The notes: generated from the sequence alone by a model not told the origin. A stretch of DNA of 64,000 nt from Lumbricus terrestris (GCA_949752735.1 OX457052.1:11448612-11512611); one strand, 5' to 3'; shown: positions 51,538-62,891, counted from the stretch's first letter. Numbers and translations are program-made.

Positions 51538-52454
51538 AACAAAAATCATAAGTCATGTCTTCAAGAAAACCAGTCTGCATATTATCGACTTCGAGAACAT
51601 CGCACATTCAGAGCAAACGTCAGTCGACTCCAACTAAGCCAATAATACCCAGATGCAAATCGTCAAACCGGGCGTCATAAAGTTCCATTACCTGTTAGCG
51701 AAAAGCCCATTCGACGCCCCTCTCCTCCACCCACCCAGTGGCACCCACCCACCCACACCTACCCCACCCACACACCCACACCTACCCCCATCCGGAACTG
51801 TCACCAGTTCCCACAGCAGACTACTTGATTAGGCCGCATCGCCACACTCCGTAAATAAATCGTTCACCTATTCTGGCGAACAGTTGGAGCGCCGCCGTTC
51901 GAGGGATGGATGAATGAATGAATGAGTGCGGCACATCTGGCTTATTCAACGAGGGGCGAGAGTCAGGCGACAGACGAAACCCGTATGCAGTAATTGACTG
52001 TCCATCCGTTCATACGTTTCGCAGAATTCACCAGACTATTGGCTTCGAAGTAGTTAATGCCAGGCACGCAGATTTCGTCTTGGTCGCTAGGACTTCAAGC
52101 GTCTTTTATACGTCGCTGTATTTTACGGGAGATTCGCCTAATAAAGGCGCGAAATAAAGAGGGATTGCGATGCTCAGCGACATTCCAGTCTGATGATTAA
52201 TTAAAGGCGTTGGTCGTCGTCTGTTGTGATGTAATGTAATGCTCAGATTCACATTTCTGATTCCAATTCACATTATTTCTGCCGTCACATATTCATATAT
52301 TTATTATTTAAATCCGATTCAAATTTCTGTCTCCGATTCATATTTCTGTGGAGTTGGGGTGCAATTAATACTTTACTATGGGTCTTCTAAGAGTAACTCC
52401 GACAAACTGCTGGAAATCCTCATCCTGGTTCACAACGATAAATTATCCACTGCC
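51538..52454. other. Unrecognised sequence
   Basis: CCCA-rich run (about 51725-51795) and ATGA run (51909-51925). No gene recognised. Confidence 0.5.
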
Positions 52455-52580
52455 TCCGTAAGGGTGCGCAGCGCTTCGGCGTGAAACTCCGATTCAATGT
52501 CCGCGCTGTAGTCGGGAACGCTTCTGAGTAGATATATCTTGAGGGGGCGCTATAACAAGTGCACATACATACATACATAG
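52455..52580 (+). mobile_element. SINE 3' half
   Basis: AGCGCTTCGGCGTGAAACTC, CTTCTGAGTAGATATATC and GGGGGCGCTATAACAAGTG with a CATA tail. No B box, so 5' truncated. Confidence 0.65.
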
Positions 52581-52870
52581 CCTACATTAGACGTCTATGA
52601 GATTATCGCGCAAATACTAAATATGCTCTGGTTGAAAGCTATGCGTCATAGAGACCAAGCTCTCAGTAATTAATTAGCTTTTCGTCAGTCTTATAGCACA
52701 GAAATCAAGCCGAGAGGGAGTCATTGATCACGCCACGTTAATAGACGTGTAGCGAATGGTTAAGAAAATTAAGATGGCCCTGCAGGGTGTGACTATAGGG
52801 CTAGGCCCTACATATATACACGGGGGAGCGTAACTCATCTGTTATATACCCGTGTTTTATTCATTGCTTG

Positions 52871-52985
52871 TTACATGTTTAACGACACTGCCATATCAGA
52901 GATGATTAGTGTCGCCTTCCTCCTTTATCCAGGCTTGGGACTGGCACTGGCACTGGCAGAGAACAACCAGTGGCGGAGTTTGTTA
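52871..52985 (+). repeat. Family B repeat, uninterrupted
   Basis: TTTAACGACACTGCCATATC, GATGATTAGTGTCGCC and GGGACTGGCACTGGCACTGG. It serves as the empty site for the MITE at 5096. Confidence 0.7.
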
Positions 52986-53038
52986 TTCATTGCTCCATTG
53001 GGAAACATTCAATAACCTCCGGCTCAAGTCGTTTCACG

Positions 53039-53337
53039 CATGGGCCGATTTTGGTTTCCGTTTTTTTTGGGGGGAGCTAAAAACTTGGTCCAGATCTAAG
53101 GCGCGGAAAAAAATTCCGTTTCGGCCGGAAAAAGTTGATGATCTTTTTTTAGTCGTCAAGTTCAAATCTCATGAAAATTACTATGTATATTTCCCGGCCG
53201 AAAAAGTTGATGGCCTTTTTTTAGTCATCAGTTGGAAGTGCTGGGGGGGCTGAGTCCGAAAAAAGAGACCATTTACACGGTAAAATACATGACTGTGAGC
53301 TTCTTCGGGGATTAGCCCCTGATTAACTCCGCCCATG
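53039..53337 (+). mobile_element. 299-bp MITE, left copy of the pair
   Basis: Starts CATGGGCCGATTTTGGTTTC and ends ATTAACTCCGCCCATG. Contains AACTTGGTCCAGA, CGGCCGGAAAAAGTTGATGA and AGTCGTCAAGTTCAAATCTC. It is uninterrupted, so it gives the empty sites for the insertions in the right copy. Confidence 0.8.
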
Positions 53338-54512
53338 ATTATATGTGTTATTTATACTATACAGTTATCGCTAACTTCACTCAGTGGCGCAACAACTCCT
53401 ATGCAGGGGCTCCTGGACATTCTAAGCTTGTGGGGCTGGGGGCCCATATACATCAATGAGACTAAATGACGAAAACAATAAGATATTTTAAACTAACAGT
53501 AACAGGTTAGATTAATGCGAGCGCCCATAATAGCTGAACAGGGTTTGGGAGACATAGCGTATACTGGTGAGTCTTCCTGAAGTCTCGCTTTATAATTATT
53601 AATGTCAATATTAAACGCTGTCAATTATAATCAATAATCCATTGTTCAATGTACATTGATAGTTCAAGACAAAACAACCGAAACTTATTTACCAGTTGAA
53701 CAGTAATTATAGTTTTTTCCCGGAACAAGTGCACGGTAGTTAACACTGTATAAATACGAGAATTTAAAACGGTATGAAGAATCATGAACGCAGTAGGCAC
53801 ACCACAATAATTTTTTCACATCATGTACAGTATTATAAATATTCAATAGGTTTCTTGGTTACCTTGATGTCTCGCTTACCGATTAATAATCAAAAAGAGA
53901 TTTACGATTCAATCTAAATAATTGACTTGAATTATAGAAAATAAAAATGCATTGGTCTACAGCAGGGGTGTCAAAGAGCTGGCCCGCGGGCCATTTCTGG
54001 CCCGCCGACGATTTTTTCTGGCCCGCGGAGCCTTCCCTAAAGATAACAAAATTAGAGAAAAAAAGTTCAAATTTTTATATTTTACAGTCAGCGCCAAATA
54101 CATGTCGGTTTTTTTTATTGACGTCACTTTTGCCAGATGCACAGCTCTGTGTAGACTGTGTAGGCCCTATCTATGGTTTCCGGTTGGTTGTCTCTCGAGG
54201 ATTCTGTCTCATAGGATAGGTTAATGTGAACATTTTGTGATCATGATTTCACTCTCAGCGATAGATGGCGCCCCACTTAAAATTCCGTTTCGAACGCTAA
54301 GAACCATGCTTTGAATCTCCAAAGACATTATTTTATTTTTGCAAGCAATCATTCGTCTATCTGTTTTCATAGATGCAATTAATTGAATGCTTTTGTTCTT
54401 TAAACAAGATGTGAAATTTTCCGGAACTCCGATTGTCGCCCGAAAACTTGTACAAAGCGGGTATAATGTGTGTGCATGTATGTGTGTATGTATGCATGTA
54501 TGTTTGCATGCA

Positions 54513-54652
54513 TGTCATGTATGTATGTATGTATGTATGTATGTATGTATGTATGTATGTATGTATGTATGTATGTATGTATGTATGTATGTATGTATGT
54601 ATGTATGTATGTATGTATGTATGTATGTATGTATGTATGTATGTATGTATGT
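54513..54652 (+). repeat. ATGT tetranucleotide array
   Basis: About 35 uninterrupted GTAT units. Long Tyr/Val/Cys and His/Ile/Thr frames here are repeat translation. Confidence 0.95.
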
Positions 54653-54912
54653 ATACCTGTATGCATGTATGCACATGTATTTATGCATAAAGAAGAAGAA
54701 ACCAGTCCTATGCATAGAAAGTCCTTGGTTGTCTGTTGAAAAAAATTATAAAAGTTACGAAACACTTATATACATGTAAGTCTTATAATATTTAAAATGT
54801 TGTCAAAATTTAATAAGAAGCGAAAAGTGGACATTGAATCAAGCATGTTTTCGCAATATTTGGATAAGATCAGTATACCCAATTTTGCTCATTTGTTGGA
54901 AGATGTTCACAC

Positions 54913-55340
54913 GTTAGCTACATCGGTAAGAGAACTGGCGGCCGCGCGTCTGTGGAAGAGAGCGTGCAGGCCACGGTTCGATTCCCGTAGTTGGCTATTT
55001 CAGAGATTCAAAATCTCGGGCTAGCACGGTCCGCCCACGGGGACCTAAATGGCATGGTGTCCAGGACTTTTTAACGTGCAGTTGTACACAAAATGTGCAG
55101 TTCTAAACGAATTTGTGCAGTTGTAGAAGCACTTCTGTACAGTTAAAAACTAGCAAAAAAGTCATTGTCCTCCGATTGGAAGTAATTTACCATGGAGGAT
55201 TGGAAAGAAAAGAAGGGGTTGTGAAGCTCTAAAAATTCCTTAAAAGCAACCCTGGTGTCGTCCATTCAAACTGGCGAGCGGTGGTGAAGGATCTCACCCT
55301 GAAGACAGCCGCTATATAAAAATCCGATTACATTTACACT
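54913..55340 (+). mobile_element. tRNA-derived SINE with family C core
   Basis: The tRNA-like head carries a B box GGTTCGATTCC (54976-54986), followed by the GTGCAGTT core (55055-55215). The tail is CACCCTGAAGACAGCCGC then TATATAAAAATCCG. TTGTTGGAAGATGTTCACAC occurs just before it (54893) and again at 55361, probably a target duplication or a later local duplication. Confidence 0.6.
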
Positions 55341-55411
55341 GGCCCGCCACTTGTTGGAAGATGTTCACACTGGCCCGCCACTAAAAAAGGTTTGACACCC
55401 CTGGTCTACAG

Positions 55412-56190
55412 CCTAAACACGTACTTGTATAGCCTACACTACTTCAAAACTGCCTACAAAGTATAATACACACACACGCACACGCACATTATTTCATTTC
55501 TGGGGGTTTCAAACACCCAAAACATCCCCTATACGGCCTTGTGGGCAACAAAAAGAATATAGGCCCTACTCAAAGCGGAAATACAGTGATCATTTAAAAA
55601 AAATACTAAGTAATTTAAGTAATCAAACCTGAATTATAACTATAATATAGCGACGACATCATCATATAATTTTACAAAGACTTCACGTCGTATCACAGAC
55701 TAAACTCCTAATCCAAATGCAGAAGTCAAGAAAACCTGAATAGACCGAAGAAAACAAAAAGTCAGGTGACCGTGTGAAAGGAAGTTAAGAGAGAGCAGAC
55801 TAAAGATCAAACATTGATAGATAGAAGGATAAATAGAGAAAATAGTTAGGCAAACAGAACCAATAGAAGAGAAGGAGAAAATGCAAAAGCAGAAGCGTTC
55901 GTCTGATCGATATCATGAGCTGCACTCCAATATAATTTTAGCATCTTCACACGACATGGTGATTTTATCAACTGCATGCAGCCAATAGGCATACCGTACA
56001 TGTACATCAGATAAGCCTGACATTAAGAGAAACTCAAACAAACCTAGGTGCTTCCACGAGGGTCGGTCAACTGGATGGTCTTTGTCGCTCCTCTCCGGAA
56101 TTGCAGTCATCCTTCGATCGCTGCCGGAACCAAGTACCAGTCAACAGCCAGGGCGCCATGTCAGATACTAGAACCGACAGAGCTGACCGG
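55412..56190. other. Unrecognised sequence
   Basis: Short CACACG run near 55470. No gene recognised. Confidence 0.5.
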
Positions 56191-56191
56191 T

Positions 56192-56325
56192 GGCCAGGAC
56201 GGACGGTGCCAAAACTGCCGGACTTCTCTAGCCGCCAGGACGGACGGTGCCAAAACTGCCGGACAAGTCTCTGGCCGCCACTGCAGGGCGGACCGTGCCA
56301 AAACTGCCGGACTAGTCTCTGCCAT
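56192..56325 (+). repeat. ~45-bp minisatellite, about three units
   Basis: Units contain GGACGGACGGTGCCAAAACT then GCCGGAC, followed by variable TAGTCTCTGCC. The 106-codon plus frame is repeat translation. Confidence 0.8.
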
Positions 56326-56579
56326 GGGTTCTGCAATTTATCAACACCTTCAACTTCAAGTTCTATAACTTTTATACATTTAAGTAGCGCCTGCAGAGCT
56401 ATCTAGATCGATAGAAAATAGTAGGCTATAGGAAATAGTAGGGAATGGGATGTCTCAGTAAAACTCGAAGAATTATTTTTGCATACTTCCAAGTATCCCA
56501 TTGGCAATACATTTTCACATTGAAATGACAAAAACTCTCAACAGCCGAATAATGACTAAAAAAACTCTAAATGATAATG

Positions 56580-56647
56580 TAGAGAGAGAGAGAGAAAGAA
56601 AGAGACAGAGAGACAGAGATACAGAGACAGAGAGAGAGACAGACAGG

Positions 56648-56690
<43 letters not shown>
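56580..56690 (+). repeat. GA/GACA microsatellite
   Basis: GAGAGA runs with GACAGAGA interruptions. Confidence 0.9.
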
Positions 56691-56693
<3 letters not shown>

Positions 56694-56832
56694 TCCATAA
56701 CACAGAAGAAAAAGACATTAATTAACCATTGACGCTCAGATTAAAAATTAATCGGCCCAAATCTGTCCGGTGGGAGCGGACACATGAGTGGTGTAAAGGT
56801 TGATTCAATAGGACATTGGGGTCACCGTTTCC

Positions 56833-57150
56833 TACACTTTAACTTCTTTGGACCTGTGTTCTACCCTTTCCAGCAACTCAATTTCTTGGACCTCTCTCCG
56901 TTCAAATTAAGGCCATGTCCTTTTCTAGTAATCAAATACTTTAGACTATTTCCACTCGACTAAAGGCCACACTATTTCTAATTAAACTTCTTGAGGCTCT
57001 CTCCGTTTAACTGTAAAATCACCCTTTCATATAATTCAACTCCTTGCACATCTCGCTCCTTTTATCTTAAGTCACCCTTTGCTGTTATTCAATTAATTGG
57101 GGCAACTCTCTGTTCAACTTAAGGCCGCCATCTCCAATTCCTAATCGTTT
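56833..57150. repeat. Degenerate ~53-bp tandem array, about six units
   Basis: Successive segments start TCAATTTCTTGGACC, TCAAATACTTTAGAC, TAAACTTCTTGAGGC, TCAACTCCTTGCACA and TCAATTAATTGGGGC. Each is followed by a CTCTCCGTTCAACT-like block and an AAGGCCACCCTTTC-like block. The period is 51-57 bp. Confidence 0.7.
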
Positions 57151-57646
57151 TGAAATATCTGCCTGTAAAATTTATTCAACGGAATCCCTCCTCAGTAATA
57201 AGTATGACGCCCAATTTCAATTACTAGCTTCAGCCACTATTCATCCATGGCAGCTGAGGACAGGGACTGGCTGTGTCAGAGTAATGCAGTGGTTGAGTCT
57301 AGAGAGAGATCTCAAAGACTGCTGCTAAGACATTCTTAAGCTTGCTTTCTTCAGTAACTTACAGCTGTTGACAGGTGTCGCTCGTCATTCCAACCATAAG
57401 AAGCGCCTTCTGTCGACGGTTGATGTCGAATCTTCATGATGAAGGATCTTTGCGGTTCCGATGACGATAGCACATCGTAACCATCACCCCAACTACACAA
57501 CACACCAGATAGGTTTAGCATAGCCATACATATGATATGGTATCATAGAATGCAACAACACATTTCCGAATGACTTAAACGACTTAGCTAAAATATTTGT
57601 TAAATGATCACTGTATTTCCGCTTTAGGGATATTTCCATAAGAACC
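57151..57646. other. Unrecognised sequence
   Basis: No repeat or gene recognised. Confidence 0.5.
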
Positions 57647-57654
57647 GTCTAGAT

Positions 57655-58764
57655 CAGTGCTGTCCAACGTGCGGCCCGCGGGCCGCATGCGGCCCGCGAG
57701 GTGATTTCAAGTGGCCCGCCGGGCTCGCTAAATTTTTGCACTTCAATTTTGTAAAATGAAGCAAAGGGTAAGGTCACTGGAAGACTTGAGCTTTTATTAT
57801 TTTATTGACTTTGTGACAGTTTCCGATTTGGAATGCTATCAGGAAGGCCAGTCCGAAAACTAAAATTACTCTATCTACTCTTTTTCTGCTTAGGCTTAGG
57901 TTCCAGTAGTCTATCTGGAGATTGACCCAAGACTTCTGGTTTTAACAACTCCCATTACTGTATACTCAGCTAAACTCACTTCGCAAACCGCCCCAAACCA
58001 TTCACTTCTAGTCAGCTCCTGGATCTGTACAGAGTTCCAACACGTCTGCAAGTGTCTGCGACCATTCCTTTCGAGAGATAGTCTATTCTAGTTCTTAAGG
58101 ATTAAAAAGAACCCATCGATAAGAGAACCAGGGACCAGGGATGACGAACGTCGATGTCTTGATTCTGTCTGGTCCGAGGACTATAATAGCACTTTAGACC
58201 GAGAGTCTGGCTTCGACGATTTTTTAAAATGAAAGTCAAAGAAGGAGGATGGAAATTCGTTCCAATCATGAAGTTGATCTTAGCCAGAAAAATTTATTGG
58301 TCGAGGTATACTGAAGAACTGAGTTGGCCAAACTGTGCTGGGCGACAAAACTGAGTGCGATGCATAGATAAACGACACCTTTGCATTGCACAATTTGGTG
58401 CTCAACTATTGTGACAATCGTGGTTTGTGTAGTCTACATGTTATTATTCATTAGTTGGCCTATTATTCCTGTGGGACTAGTCGAACTCTTTCGATAAACT
58501 GCTCAAGACTTTCCCCTTTGGCCATTTCTGGGTCGGGAGCATCTCTGAATAGTTCTCTTGAACATGCGGTATATAAATTTCATAACAACAGATAGCTATA
58601 AGTTATAGATTGATAGATAGGTTACAATCATTCCATATTAAATTTCAATAGCCAACTCGTTTCAATGTTAATATATCAATAAATTTTGATTTTAGTGTTG
58701 TGGCCCTCGGCTTCAAAAACCTTGCTTTTGCGGCCCGTGGCACCAAAAAGGTTGGACAGCACTG
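57655..58764 (+). mobile_element. 1110-bp hAT element, ends CAGTGCTGTCCAAC
   Basis: Ends CAGTGCTGTCCAACGTGCGG and GGTTGGACAGCACTG with a perfect 8-bp duplication GTCTAGAT (57647-57654 and 58765-58772). GCGGCCCG motifs occur near both ends. A SINE-tail-like block (CATCTCTGAATAGTTC, then GCGGTATATAAATT) lies at about 58540-58585. No transposase is recognised. Confidence 0.85.
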
Positions 58765-58807
58765 GTCTAGATATTCTTGCACTAGTGTTGCATCTACCGG
58801 TGTAGTA

Positions 58808-58905
58808 GTTGGAACTCCGCCACTGCTCGTGCTTTGCCAGTGCAAGCCCCAAGCCTGGAGAAAAGAGGAGGGCGACACTAATCATCCTTGATATGACAGT
58901 GTCGT
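58808..58905 (-). repeat. Family B repeat
   Basis: Reverse orientation: AACTCCGCCACTGC, GGAGGGCGACACTAATCATC and TGACAGTGTCGTTAAGC. The hairpin arms are conserved. Confidence 0.65.
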
Positions 58906-60235
58906 TAAGCAGCAACAGTTCGTAGTTTGCACCATATATGGGACAGAAGAATCGCCACCTTCCGATTGATGAAAATTCGCCTGACGGTTCCTTGCCACTC
59001 CCGAAGACGGACGATCCTCATAGGAAATGTTTCAGCAATCGCTCCACCGACAACGGAAAACAACAAACAGATTAACAATTAATTGATTTAGAGCAGCGAT
59101 TCTCAAGTATCAGCACTTTTTAGTGCGTCGACATGCTGGTAACATTTGCAAAGTTGTGACGACCCAAACAAGAAAATTGATTAAGTTGCTCCCTTCACTG
59201 CATTTTATTTACGATTGAAATAGTAAAATGGAGTTTTGATTTGAAAACTAAACTGGCAAAAATTGTTGGATTCGCATTATTATTTGAACGGATAGGCCTA
59301 TGAATATGAATAGGACTTACAATAATATTTCACGATATGAAATATTTCATTTTCCATGTTCTCCAAAATTCCTGATGACTTTTTAAGGGGGACTTAGTCT
59401 AAAACTCATGAAAATATTTCATTTTCTCTGTGAAAAAAACCCTGACGACCTTTTTGGGAGGGCTTAGCCTCGCTAGCCCCCTGGTGCCGCCACCGAATCT
59501 CAGCCATAGCCCAGAATTTCTACGATGCAAGTTGAATTCAATCACCATCGCTTGCTCTTTTGAGTTAGAAACATAAATATAAATTTGACAAAAGAACGCA
59601 CGGTACTTAACTCTTGAAGACTCTAACTCCGTGTCGACTTCATTCTTCAACAGGAACAGTCACATTTCTCTTTCTGATCGAAATTTTTATGATGATGCTG
59701 TTCGAAATGACATTTCTTTCTGGTCAATAGGCCTATGTGTCTTCATATGGCACAATTCTTCTCATCGCATTTAATTTTCGTACTTCTTCTGATCGAATAA
59801 CAATTTCTTTTCGAAATGTCCATTTTAGTCTGAACTCTTACAACTCGTTTCTCAAACGAATCGCTCGAGTTCGTTTCCTAGCAACGAACAATAGGTAAAA
59901 GATTACGTCACAGGATCAAAATTCAACGATGACGTTTTCAGCAAATTTACGTCATCAATATAGGCTACGATTATTTAAATGATCAGTATAGGCTAGAATT
60001 ATTGTCCATGGTATGATGGTACGCATTGCAATTGATTTTATATAGCGCCATTTAAGAGAAACTCCTTAGAGGCGCTTTCGACCTGACACCACCACAATGA
60101 AAACGTATAATAGTCATGAATTATGTTTATATGTTTTTCAAAAACTGGCGAAAATGCATGGGCACAGAAAGACAGAGAAGTTAATTACGGAGACTATTAT
60201 TATAAGGTATAGGTCCTAACTTATTCCAGAAAGAT
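58906..60235. other. Unrecognised sequence with MITE and SINE fragments
   Basis: 59330-59500 resembles the right part of the CAGTGGCGGCGCC MITE group (CCTGACGACC, GGGCTTAGCC, GGTGCCGCCACC) but has no matching left end. 60025-60085 is a reverse SINE tail (TATATAGCGCCATTTAAGAG). CAGCGATTCTCAAG at 59095 looks like a lone hAT end. Confidence 0.5.
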
Positions 60236-60274
60236 CATGGTCGGAGTTTGGTTTCCGTTGGGGTGGGGCTAAGA

Positions 60275-61584
60275 CAGTAGCGGCGCTACGCCAGGGCATG
60301 GCAGGGCAAATGCCCTGGTGAAAAAGCCTTTGCCCTGGTCGTTGCCCTGGTCATTGCCCTGCCAGAAATTTTACCTTGCCAGAATTTGTTCAGGCATATT
60401 GCTTCTAACTGTTCACGTTATCCGTCCGCTCTCTGGCAGGGCAAAAGTTCTGACAGGGCAAAATTCTGACAGAGGAAAATTCTGGCAGGGCAGAATTCTG
60501 ACAGAGGAAATGATGTCAGGGAAGAAATTATGGCAGGGAAAAATTCTGGTAGGGCAAAAGTTCTGGCAGGGCAAGATTCTGGCAGGGCAAATGTTGTGAC
60601 AGGTGAAAATTATGGGAGGGAAAAGATTCTAACAGGGCAAAGTTCTGGCAGGCCAAAGTTTTTACGGAAAAATTATGGCAGGGTAAAAGTTCCGGCCGGA
60701 AAAAAATTGTGGCAGGGAAAAATTCTGGCAGGGCAAACTTCTGGAAAGCAAATATTCTGGCAGGGCAAAAATTCTGGTAGAGCAAAGTTCTGGCAGTCAG
60801 AAAGTCTGCGGCTGTTTATCCACATTGCCGTATACAACTATAGCAGCATGACATTGTCTAGCTGTCGCTTTATTGTTTTTCAAACGAAGCGCAAGCATCG
60901 AAATGCTACATGGATTTGCAATAGCTCGCTAATTCACTGCGATTAGTCTATATGATTCACTTTCCAAATGTCAAAAGGTTTTATTTTTAAACCATTTAGA
61001 ACATTAATGCTCTGCATCAACTAGAACAATTCCTAGAGGATTGACTTGACCTGTAAGCCGCCCATGTTAGATATGTCGATACGGCTTAACAATGAGAGGA
61101 CTCAGTGGAGTGACCTCACCTACATTGAGATGTCAAAACGGCTTATTTCCGCGTGGAGCCATTACTCTGTGTAACCAGGTTATAAATTATTCGTGAATTG
61201 ACAACGCAAGATCTAGATTGTGGAGTTTAATACTAAAATGAGTGGAGCAAAACTTATGTAGCAAACCAGTTTACATCGAATTTCACTATAAATACATTGC
61301 ATATTTCGCAGTGCACAAAATATTCATGCACCTTAAATACAATTTCATGGTCAAGTAACTGAAATAAACCCAGATTTTGGCCAAAAACAGATACCCAGAC
61401 GAAGATAAGAAACCCAGATCTAGTGGGAAAACGCAGCTATAGCATCTATGGCGAGCACGGTAGCACCAAATTATAGGCTTATGTAAGCCCGTGTAACCGA
61501 GCACGCGACCGCCCTCTGCCCTGGTTACTTGTGTGACTGCCCTGGCTATGCCCTGGCTACAAAAAGTGTCTGGCGCCGCCACTG
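60275..61584. mobile_element. 1310-bp hAT-type element, ends CAGTAGCGGCGC
   Basis: Ends CAGTAGCGGCGC and GGCGCCGCCACTG with a perfect 8-bp duplication GGCTAAGA (60267-60274 and 61585-61592). CCAGGGCA and TGCCCTGG motifs cluster at both ends, like hAT transposase-binding repeats. No protein is encoded. The 186-codon minus frame at its right edge crosses the boundary and is not a gene. Confidence 0.85.
60435..60800 (+). repeat. ~18-bp minisatellite inside the hAT-type element
   Basis: About 20 diverged units of the type AAAATTCTGGCAGGGC. The GGCAGGGCA part matches the subterminal motifs, so the array may have grown from them. Confidence 0.8.
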
Positions 61585-61673
61585 GGCTAAGAACTTGGTC
61601 CAGAAGGCGTGGAAATTTTTTTCCCTTTTCGGCCGGAAAAAGTTGATCTTTTATAGTCGTCAAGTTCAAAATC

Positions 61674-61995
61674 AAAAGTTCTGAATCTAGATATTGTAAA
61701 TTCTTAACTACTAATTTGTGTAGCTGACATTCGTCAATGTCAGTTATTTTAACAACCGTCGTCCTGGTCTTAGGGCTCGTGTGCATAATTTTGAACTTCC
61801 GAGCAAAGATGACCGAAACTTTGTTTCTAGAGTCCTTTACAAACATATTATTAAAGCATAGTCTAACTATTGATTCAATTTAATTCCAATAACTGATTAC
61901 TCCCTGTAACATTAATATTTTTATTACAATGTAATTTTTGTCTATCTCAATGTACCAGGTTGCGGTTTGCCAACCTGTTTTTGCTTATTAAACGA

Positions 61996-62025
<30 letters not shown>
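61674..62025 (+). mobile_element. LINE 3' end with AC tail
   Basis: A short plus frame ends NFELPSKDDRNFVSRVLYKH then IIKA and a stop (about 61788-61858), like the end of a LINE protein. An untranslated region follows, then ATTAAACG and an AC run (61997-62025). AAATC flanks it (61669-61673 and 62026-62030). The left MITE copy has no insertion at this point. Confidence 0.65.
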
Positions 62026-62028
<3 letters not shown>

Positions 62029-62216
62029 TCTCATGAAAATTGCTATGTAGGCTATTTCCCGACCGAAAAAGTTGATGACCTATTTGGAAGTGCTTGAGGG
62101 AGGTCTAAGCCCAAAAAAAGACCATTTACACGGTAAAAAACATGACTGTGGGGCTTCTTGGGCGGCTTATCCTCCCTAGTTCCTAGCCCCTGATAAACTC
62201 AGCCCATGGTTTCACG

Positions 62217-62883
62217 ACTACTTTCAAGTGCCAAGCGTGCCTCTATAATTCACTGATATTACGCTACTCCGCGACTTTACGGTTGATAAAAAACTGTTGG
62301 AACTTGAAACACTGCTCTTTCATGATCGGTAGTCTGATTTTCATGACCGGTAGGCCTATTTTCAAGATCGCTAGGTCTATTTTGTGTCTGGCTTTCGCCA
62401 ATTAGTCGTAAAAAATTTGGCAGTCAACGGGTAAGGTTGGATTTACTTCACACGCTACAATCATGTTGCCTTCAATTCGCTTCAGCCAATCAATCATTTC
62501 AAAGAACACTCTAGGGTGGAGTAAATCTTCAATCGAATCCCGTTTTATAGAGAGCCTTTACAGCAGGCCTGCGGAAAACGCACGTTTTCCCCCTTAGAAA
62601 ATTTACGCCGTGTTTTAAATCTCGGAAGTCTATAAATTGTAAATCCGACTGGACATCATTCTGAGATGCGGCGGTTCCTTTGAAAGTACGGCAGTCTTTG
62701 GTTGTGTCCAAGTTCGATAAGAGTTGTTCGGAGTCGATGGTGGTTGAAATGTATGGTAAATATACGGTGCGTTTAGAGGAATGAGTGGAGAATTATGGGT
62801 CGCAATGATAATAACGACAAATTTATGGCATCGCCGGTAGCAAGGTATATTCAGGGCTGTAGGACTCAAGGGTATAAGCGGGT
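62217..62883. other. Unrecognised sequence
   Basis: No gene or repeat boundary recognised. Confidence 0.5.
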
Positions 62884-62891
62884 ATACGGCG

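Larger units (their letters stand above)
53963..55403 (+). mobile_element. 1441-bp hAT element, ends CAGGGGTGTCAAA
   Basis: Ends CAGGGGTGTCAAA and TTTGACACCCCTG with a perfect 8-bp duplication GTCTACAG (53955-53962 and 55404-55411). Subterminal TGGCCCGC repeats occur at both ends. A short plus frame at 54797 (MLSKFNKKRKVD) recalls the basic start of hAT transposases, but the protein is not there. An ATGT microsatellite and a SINE sit inside. Confidence 0.85.
53039..62208 (+). mobile_element. Putative composite transposon, 9.2 kb, bounded by two MITE copies
   Basis: Two copies of the same ~299-bp MITE in the same orientation (53039-53337 and 60236-62208) bound the block. The perfect duplication GTTTCACG lies only at the outer ends (53031-53038 and 62209-62216). 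The inner flanks (ATTATATG and AGAAAGAT) do not match. This is what transposition of the whole block, using the outermost ends, would leave. A recombination of a circle carrying one copy into the other would look the same. The cargo holds no recognised gene, only hAT elements, a SINE and tandem repeats. Confidence 0.6.
60236..62208 (+). mobile_element. MITE, right copy of the pair, with two nested insertions
   Basis: Starts CATGGTCGGAGTTTGGTTTC and ends AACTCAGCCCATG. Removing the hAT-type element with its 8-bp duplication, and the LINE end with its 5-bp duplication, leaves about 298 bp. That agrees with the 299-bp left copy. Confidence 0.8.

Noticed and set aside
59095..59500. Complete hAT element starting CAGCGATTCTCAAG
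   Set aside because: No matching right end or target duplication found. Only a lone end and an unrelated MITE fragment.
61286..61846. 186-codon minus-strand frame
   Set aside because: It crosses the right end of the hAT-type element, its target duplication, the host MITE and a LINE end, so it cannot be one gene.
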